Of a stretch of DNA of 19,694 bases, positions 16,401-19,694 are shown one piece after another. The DNA lies in the NCBI GenBank assembly GCA_937952395.1, contig CALFYV010000164.1:1-19694 (forward strand). The letters are read 5' to 3'. The notes below the pieces were generated by a model. The model was not told where the DNA came from. It did not search any database and saw only the letters and a list, made by a program, of their open reading frames with translations. Position 1 is the first letter of the stretch. Every line of letters starts with the position of its first letter. This stretch comes from an uncultured Bacteriovoracaceae bacterium. Lineage in GTDB: Bacteria; Bdellovibrionota; Bacteriovoracia; Bacteriovoracales; Bacteriovoracaceae. A program made the translations under genes and the position numbers.

Positions 16401-16628
16401 TCTTCGGAGGCTGCCCTCGGACTAGACATTAACATGGGCGACTTTGCAGGAAATATTGATTCATACATGTTAGACAATAGAGATTGTTTGCTTGACAATA
16501 TTGCGAGAACACCAGAGTATAAAGCGATGTTTGAAATAGCGTTACCATTTAATAAGATGGTTTCATGGCATACTATCTATGCTGTTAACAACTTCTTGCC
16601 ATCTGTCGGGTGGGTTCAGGATAGTTGA
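10431..16628 (+). CDS. Giant cysteine-rich structural protein (2065 aa), ended by in-frame TGA
   Basis: The longest gene in the window. I do not recognise its family. ATG 10431 is chosen because AAGG (10418-10421) lies 9 bases upstream and the preceding gene ends one base before; the open frame extends further up into that gene. Visible features are a proline/glycine-rich N-terminus; an acidic and cysteine/proline-rich segment (about residues 158-210, with GPPCPPPCK); more than twenty scattered cysteines; a strongly hydrophobic stretch between about 884 and 937; and a C-terminal half rich in aromatic residues. It lies between a spike-like gene and gp25, so a baseplate or tail role is likely. 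It is not coiled-coil rich, which argues against a tape measure. After TGA 16626-16628 the frame stays open for 91 more codons. Confidence 0.75.
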   Translation: MANPNNNQAITPQPLPLGSTPVTTSELNEIRMALSEIVTVMQVSTLVSPSDWASFPPPGFVDEKTGGAIGQSYSIYYGDGTYRPGGGAGNGYPVTINTDFQLLYEWTLRIQNAAANFDLSQYPTLPGYANSLFQNPYVEDIFNQNTQKIIDILEAYYTVEEEADIDSEAEAAQEASDNYVEPPVTLDCNDLEQTDEQGPPCPPPCKNDPNASSPNWTNLTEEEPFLNSKTCEYSITLDTIYQGPNKQVLLQQPNYLTVGIEKLLEFYGKKSQPYTNEEGDNVDPVQLCVDGGADIKDIFVSTRAMVNAKALVVIPYDVLNSIEDLEQPENIPSKLNQPLFVVFKGGGGGPIEPTTGFLYISRKAAQAMEIMARRQARWFFNNNGQLSEPTFNLDNEALLVRRFRTELRNFLLQNDYKFRKPVFQGKKWLEEVEIGFSEDMEIEYVKALEKGCDKPEMLLRGFQSFKNKFPMTNKRTMGFVLNIPDIYDAATSSGGIQFSDFIENYVGFPKVSIVTDASGAFAEDPIWCPPEGQPLGFGNRGEAPASEINLGEELREISKSIMDEVLSFPDAFADRFADDVCATFEGKRKNDVKLNDLGQLSLQAADAAVRQYFSGDRFISRIPILIEQMSTADPEQIFKEILDSLALCGLFSMLQAAFECLLADIDPNEALQVMLTEAFKAMDQANFEKIFIGLPRDIQSQVFNNLADEFKSIPPPWDSGYRAGNHSGQGIRVQRVQAETNEEAPTGKVHKLTKEEVVNGVPTTVSATTGVVIEESAIGRTYGSPGSIGTALGNITGSILEAYRDALLDLIQNNLIDLNALKDQLMSIPGAQIVADIIEQADCPAPPLFTPPLQNVLTTLELGLCPNHFAITLPKFEGGIYKYIPDIFRLILNVAKELVKEIVVRLIILIVKKIIEILLESLCALLQLTGGALVDVITGGNNLKAALGGALCDEASEDDINNAMYRTLQALNLSDCADLGTAPTVEDAAKFTEIIASILTNNEVLDLVQGVASDQTKRMVSNVVTQQIPNMCMSPSDVENMFKALGTIIDPSIIEQAQFIDDPDAPVCENICASPEQMEIFDSARRAALINKGLTDEEAQQQINNLRERAKEDLADLSRLLQRGPFHEFPDLIGGDPDCPDDGGPWTPGKPILPEVPMEMTKATSESIRRLFDVISDRHVRDLVGKRGFLDMVLSDSNGRGLKSHNATVSGPFGQPFAEDLDTFQFYADDRLDDSGSNTELDGSDVNDLRTTVSKGTGGFPFTVASLLAHYYTSYNQEFQFELIAPGAATSDGPETSMRGEVIVGDEKGLRWNAIEGVNFYYRDYIENAQESYAMRMEVFHALRDQDNNWLNDDITTTNIYENIEDSGEELVASYTVRTPISNQVRDLIENIPGANANLPLPAKTFKNLLLSKITQYQGHGNVGVLSTALELQHAYLLDVYMRKFSLLIASNKDKEAQPLPNSFQYGYEKDQQVEAVYLGGPNLDRDFFENNREYFTATTYAEAINPITGPPTQQVIFDRFGGSYKSPPFYMKNPTRQGWLGLTDRMVPEPDGCDPIDGSEPREPICDFTDLKEIYGQMLNKYKDDPRLFTSPSSTCQAQPFNEVFTGAAAAGVDVTIRATIRIFIIEAMLRGASVFSIYGPDCYDKILADYIIDHISNGIQKVGVFNLPSKKFFYLFMEQIVQMFGRHVDLGMIEPSDEEQIALDYLNDHQSKNQIILRGSNLLSKAKYNERLFPIIQEALDKEASGEWEAGIRTLFNHFVLEELDSTFKQFGDNIYPDGAPIKNLHSIFFGLSPFIRGSVESGIPDVWNGKTGQNSNIYEADFLTADAFPYLSKLNNDSRLDSVGNHPFRLEKYIRIVDKPFVNDGSSNSTVSLRAAALKNVVSPEEFKNWVQSLDPSLQSTNMSDYFASVSVGYRLVFASSLSDRGNREWGGSNLAQNFINGFEDAVEPLYNITFQEKTFKVPANTSVYGSTEYAPDHEFMYMIPLASSEAALGLDINMGDFAGNIDSYMLDNRDCLLDNIARTPEYKAMFEIALPFNKMVSWHTIYAVNNFLPSVGWVQDS

Positions 16629-16904
16629 GTAAAAGACGGTGGTCGATGGTTTGGAGCTGGAAGTGGTTTCCGTTCTTGGGATCAAGAAAGCTTTGAAGGA
16701 TCAAAGAGAGAAACTAGAAGAGCATTTATGAGGTTTTATCACTCAAGCGACCCTACTTATGAAGACGAGGAAAGTTTAGGAGCAAGAAAACAAGTGGTTC
16801 GTGCAGAAAAGCCAAGACCAAATAATGATCCGGGCTGGAGATGGTTCAGATGGCGTCGTAAATTTGCAAAACCGACTGATAAGAATGGGAAACTTTGCCC
16901 ATAA
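16629..16904 (+). pseudogene. C-terminal tail of the giant protein, same frame after TGA
   Basis: Continuing in the frame of the giant gene past TGA 16626-16628 gives 91 codons with no stop until TAA 16902-16904. The encoded segment begins VKDGGRWFGAGSGFRSWDQ, includes RAFMRFYHSSDPTYEDEE, then GWRWFRWRRKF and ends GKLCP. Its composition (W, R, G, D, E) looks coding and not random. It has no start codon or ribosome binding site near its beginning; the first in-frame ATG comes over 30 codons in. The final TAA overlaps the Shine-Dalgarno of gp25, as expected if this were the true end of the giant gene. If the TGA were sense, the protein would be 2157 aa. This explains the otherwise gene-free 288 bases before gp25. 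Confidence 0.7.
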
Positions 16905-16909
16905 AGGAG
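16903..16909 (+). promoter_or_regulatory. Shine-Dalgarno AAAGGAG of gp25
   Basis: AAAGGAG overlaps the TAA that ends the giant gene's tail and lies 7 bases before ATG 16917, a near-ideal spacing. Confidence 0.7.
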
Positions 16910-16916
16910 AAAAGAA

Positions 16917-17339
16917 ATGGCTGTTGGATATGGAGCGAGATTACCTTTAACAGTAAATTCAGAGGATGGACCCTTTGTACTGTTAAAAAATATTGAGCAG
17001 GTGGCAACACAAAACTTAAAAATGCTAATTCTTACCTCCCCCGGCGAGAGAATAATGGATGCGGAGTTCGGTGTCGGGCTAAGAGACTACCTATTTACCC
17101 AATATGTCCCAGCTGTTCTCGATGATTTATCTTCAAGAATTAGGCAACAAACAACAAAGTATTTGCCCTATATAAGAATCAACAACATTTTATTTGAGAA
17201 TCCAGAATTAGAAGCTCAAGTAGGTGCATCATTAGCGGATAACTTTTTAGCAATTCGGATAGAATTTGAAATTGTTCCATTAAATATAGGCAGCACTTTG
17301 TTATTACCTTTAACACTTGAAGGCAGCAATTCTATTTAA
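16917..17339 (+). CDS. gp25: Baseplate wedge protein, T4 gp25-like
   Basis: A 140-aa protein of the GPW/gp25 family. The hallmark segment TSPGERIMDAEFGVGL (residues 40-55) followed by RDYLF is present, as is the helix before it (NIEQVATQNLKMLIL, 25-39) and the following LSSRIRQQTTKYLPYIRI (71-88). In T4, gp25 forms the wedge core with gp6 and gp53 and triggers sheath attachment; homologues are found in contractile tails, tailocins and type VI secretion. The length is close to T4 gp25 (132 aa). It has a strong ribosome binding site, and gp6 follows after 28 bases, the expected partner. Confidence 0.92.
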   Translation: MAVGYGARLPLTVNSEDGPFVLLKNIEQVATQNLKMLILTSPGERIMDAEFGVGLRDYLFTQYVPAVLDDLSSRIRQQTTKYLPYIRINNILFENPELEAQVGASLADNFLAIRIEFEIVPLNIGSTLLLPLTLEGSNSI

Positions 17340-17367
17340 GAACTACTTAATGTCAGAGGTATTTTAA

Positions 17368-19161
17368 ATGGCCAAAAAGTTGACGCCTATTAACTACGCT
17401 GCTCGTGATTTTGAATCAATTAAAGATGAGTTAATCCAGTACGCAAAAAGATATTATCCTGAAACTTATAGAGATTTTAACCAAGCTTCTTTTGGCTCTT
17501 TGATGATGGATATGGTTTCCTATGTGGGAGACAACTTATCATTTTACTTGGATTACCAAGCAAATGAATCATTTTTTGACACTGCAACGGAAAGAAAGAA
17601 TGTCATTAGACACTCTAAACAGATGGGATACAAGTTTAGAGGAACGCCTTCTTCTGTTGGTGCCTGTGATTTTTATATTGTTGTACCTGCTAATTCAACT
17701 GGTCTTGGACCTGATCGTTCTTACATACCCATTTTAAAGAATGGAACCCAAGTTTCTTCAGTTGATGGTGCCTTGTTTATATTGTCTGAGAGCATCGACT
17801 TTGCAGACCCAGCTAATCCCGTGGTTCCAGCTAGAATTAGCGATGATACAGGGCTTCCTGTAAGTTATGCGATTAAGGCTACTGGTAAAGTAATCTCTGG
17901 CGACTTTGTTGTCGAACAGATCAGAGTAGACGAATTCGAGAGATTTAGAAGAGTTTATCTTTCACAGCCACGAGTGGCAGAGGTGGTTTCTGTTTTTGAT
18001 GACCAAGGCAATGAATACGTTGAAGTAGATTACTTATCACAAAATGTTGTTTATAAAGAGATAGGGAATCATGCTGCAAATACTGAAACTGTAGCTTCAA
18101 TCTTAAAACCAATTGCAGCAGCAAGAAGATATGTAATAGAACAAGATGGAAGCGATGTATATCTACAATTTGGATACGGTTCAGATTCTGAAATCACTAC
18201 AAATTCTGTAGCAGATCCAAGTAATTTGGTCATGCAGCTTAATGGTAAAGATTTCATTGAAGATTCAACTTTTGATCCGTCAAAGTTGTTGGATACTGAT
18301 AAATTTGGTGTAGCTCCTTCTAATACAACTTTAACAATTACTTACAGAGTTAACACTGTCGATAACGTCAATGCTTCTTCAAGAAGCGTCACAACAATCG
18401 TAAGACCAGTTGTTGAGTTTGGAGACCCAACAAACCTAAACGAAAATACCAGAATTCAAGTTATAAACTCGCTAGAGTGTGCAAACGAAGATCCCATTGT
18501 TGGAGATGTGGCTGACCCAACAATCGATGAAATAAGAAGAAGAGCCACAGACTATTTTGCAACTCAGAACCGAGCAGTTACAAAGCTGGATTATGAGAGT
18601 ATTGCTTATGCAATGCCGCCACAGTTTGGAGCAATTAAGCGTTGTAACGTAATGAAAGACAGTGACTCTTTCAAAAGAAATATCAATATGTACGTCCTAG
18701 CAGAGAATGCAAATGGAACCCTGACACAAGCGACTGATCCACTTAAAGAAAACCTTAAAACATGGATCAGTAAATATAAAATGATTCATGATACAATTGA
18801 CGTCATCGACGGTAGAGTTGTTAATTTTGGCATTGAGTTCGCGGTTATTACTGATCCTGAGTATAATAAATACGAGCTGCTAGAGACTTGCTCTCGCGCC
18901 CTTGCAGAGTTTTATTCTGAGCCAAGATATTTTGGTGAAGCACTTTATATCACAGATGTCTTCTTTGTACTTAACAAGCTAGATGGGGTAATTGATACTT
19001 ATTACGCTAAGTTTATAGAAAAAGTAGGATCAAATTATTCTACAACGTCATATTCATTTGAACAAAATATGTCAGCAGACGGTAGATACTTACGAGTTCC
19101 ACAAAATGTTTGCATGGAACTTCGTTTCCCACGGTCTGATATTAAGGGAGTAATTAAGTAA
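17368..19161 (+). CDS. gp6: Baseplate wedge protein, T4 gp6-like (baseplate J family)
   Basis: A 597-aa protein with the gp6 N-terminal hallmarks: INYAARDFESIKDELIQYAK (residues 8-27), FGSLMMDMVSYVGDNLSFYL (42-61) and TATERKNVIRHSKQMGYK (72-89). The baseplate-J-like central part includes RATDYFATQNRAVTKLDYE (about 392-410), followed by MPPQFGAIKRCNV. Gp6 dimers form the iris-like ring of the baseplate wedge around the hub. AGAGG at 17355-17359 is 8 bases ahead of the ATG. The length is slightly below T4 gp6 (660 aa). Its stop shares one base with the start of the next gene (TAATG). Confidence 0.92.
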   Translation: MAKKLTPINYAARDFESIKDELIQYAKRYYPETYRDFNQASFGSLMMDMVSYVGDNLSFYLDYQANESFFDTATERKNVIRHSKQMGYKFRGTPSSVGACDFYIVVPANSTGLGPDRSYIPILKNGTQVSSVDGALFILSESIDFADPANPVVPARISDDTGLPVSYAIKATGKVISGDFVVEQIRVDEFERFRRVYLSQPRVAEVVSVFDDQGNEYVEVDYLSQNVVYKEIGNHAANTETVASILKPIAAARRYVIEQDGSDVYLQFGYGSDSEITTNSVADPSNLVMQLNGKDFIEDSTFDPSKLLDTDKFGVAPSNTTLTITYRVNTVDNVNASSRSVTTIVRPVVEFGDPTNLNENTRIQVINSLECANEDPIVGDVADPTIDEIRRRATDYFATQNRAVTKLDYESIAYAMPPQFGAIKRCNVMKDSDSFKRNINMYVLAENANGTLTQATDPLKENLKTWISKYKMIHDTIDVIDGRVVNFGIEFAVITDPEYNKYELLETCSRALAEFYSEPRYFGEALYITDVFFVLNKLDGVIDTYYAKFIEKVGSNYSTTSYSFEQNMSADGRYLRVPQNVCMELRFPRSDIKGVIK

Positions 19162-19694
19162 TGGCGATTAAAAGATACACTGCCGATGCAGATAATACTA
19201 TTACCAATGCTTTTAAAGCAGACTTAACTACCCGTGGAACCGGCGCTAATATGGGCGCAGCAGATGTCCTAGAAGTTTTTAGTATTCTAGGGCAAGCCTC
19301 GTCTTCCGCTGATGGACTTTCAAAAGAAAAATCTCGTGCTATTGTTCAGTTTCCGATTTCTACTATAAAGACAGATAGAGATAACGGAACATTACCAGAG
19401 AGTGGGAGTGTTTCATTTTATCTTAGGATGTTTAATGCAAGACATAGCCAGACACTTCCTAAAGGCTTCACTCTTTCCGTTCAGCCAGTTTCTTCATCTT
19501 GGCAAGAAGGGACTGGCTTGGATATGGAAAACTATACTGACCTAACTTACGGCGGTACTGGTTCAACTTGGATCAATGCTTCATCTGAGGGCAACTGGGT
19601 AAACCAAGGTGGAGATTATTATACTGGCCCATCTTTAACCTCTAGCCAGTTTTTTGATGTAGGGACAGAAGACTTAGAAGTAGATATGACAACT
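19161..19694 (+). CDS. Phage structural protein, N-terminal part (3' end outside window)
   Basis: The first 178 residues of a protein that runs off the window. It begins MAIKRYTADADNTITNAF, then RGTGANMGAADVLEVFSI. From about residue 65 it looks strand-rich: SRAIVQFPISTI, GSVSFYLRMFNARHSQTLP, FTLSVQPVSSSWQEG, then YGGTGSTWINAS with several tryptophans. The pattern of strands ending in W-x-E-G and W-I is like the DNRLRE-type beta-sandwich seen in some surface proteins, but the similarity is loose. It follows gp6 with a TAATG overlap, so it is probably a baseplate or tail-associated protein. I cannot name it. Confidence 0.7.
   Translation, partial: MAIKRYTADADNTITNAFKADLTTRGTGANMGAADVLEVFSILGQASSSADGLSKEKSRAIVQFPISTIKTDRDNGTLPESGSVSFYLRMFNARHSQTLPKGFTLSVQPVSSSWQEGTGLDMENYTDLTYGGTGSTWINASSEGNWVNQGGDYYTGPSLTSSQFFDVGTEDLEVDMTT

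Noticed and set aside
16625..16916. Independent small gene between the giant gene and gp25
   Set aside because: The only coding-looking frame is that of the giant gene; it has no start codon or ribosome binding site near its beginning, so it is better read as a detached tail.

Overview
This window looks like part of a tailed-phage genome of the T4-like myovirus type, probably marine or aquatic. It is A/T-rich, every supported gene lies on the + strand, and genes are packed end to end, often with ATGA or TAATG stop/start overlaps. I find no tRNA, rRNA, insertion sequence, CRISPR array or convincing terminator. The phage assignment rests on recognisable T4-type parts: a late sigma factor (gp55 type), baseplate wedge proteins (gp25 and gp6 types) and a hub/spike-like protein.

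Positions 1-6542 form a surface-sugar island. In order it holds the end of an FkbM-type methyltransferase, a GDP-fucose-synthase-like enzyme, a second NAD-dependent epimerase related to GDP-mannose epimerases, a small unrecognised protein, a PfkB-type heptose kinase (like the N-terminal half of HldE), a DUF962/Mpo1-like membrane protein, a nucleotidyltransferase (like the C-terminal half of HldE), a third epimerase interrupted by an in-frame stop, an EcbF/BcbF-like HAD phosphatase, a cupin, and a dTDP-glucose 4,6-dehydratase-like enzyme. Together these look like machinery for making or altering nucleotide-activated sugars (possibly heptose or 6-deoxy sugars) for host LPS or capsule, or for virion glycans. 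That purpose is inference.

Positions 6553-8301 hold small phage genes around the sigma factor: a 70-aa protein, an FmdB-type zinc ribbon, a single-pass membrane protein, gp55, and a 95-aa protein that may be a small terminase.

Positions 8301-19694 are virion genes: a hub-like protein with an apparent DUF2272 domain, a spike-associated protein, a giant cysteine-rich protein of 2065 aa whose frame continues 91 codons past an in-frame TGA, gp25, gp6, and the start of another structural protein cut by the window end.

The most notable features are the two in-frame stops (TAA at 4742-4744 and TGA at 16626-16628), each followed by a clearly coding tail; the HldE-like activities split into two genes around a DUF962 gene; the giant protein with a long hydrophobic stretch; and the DUF2272-bearing hub protein.
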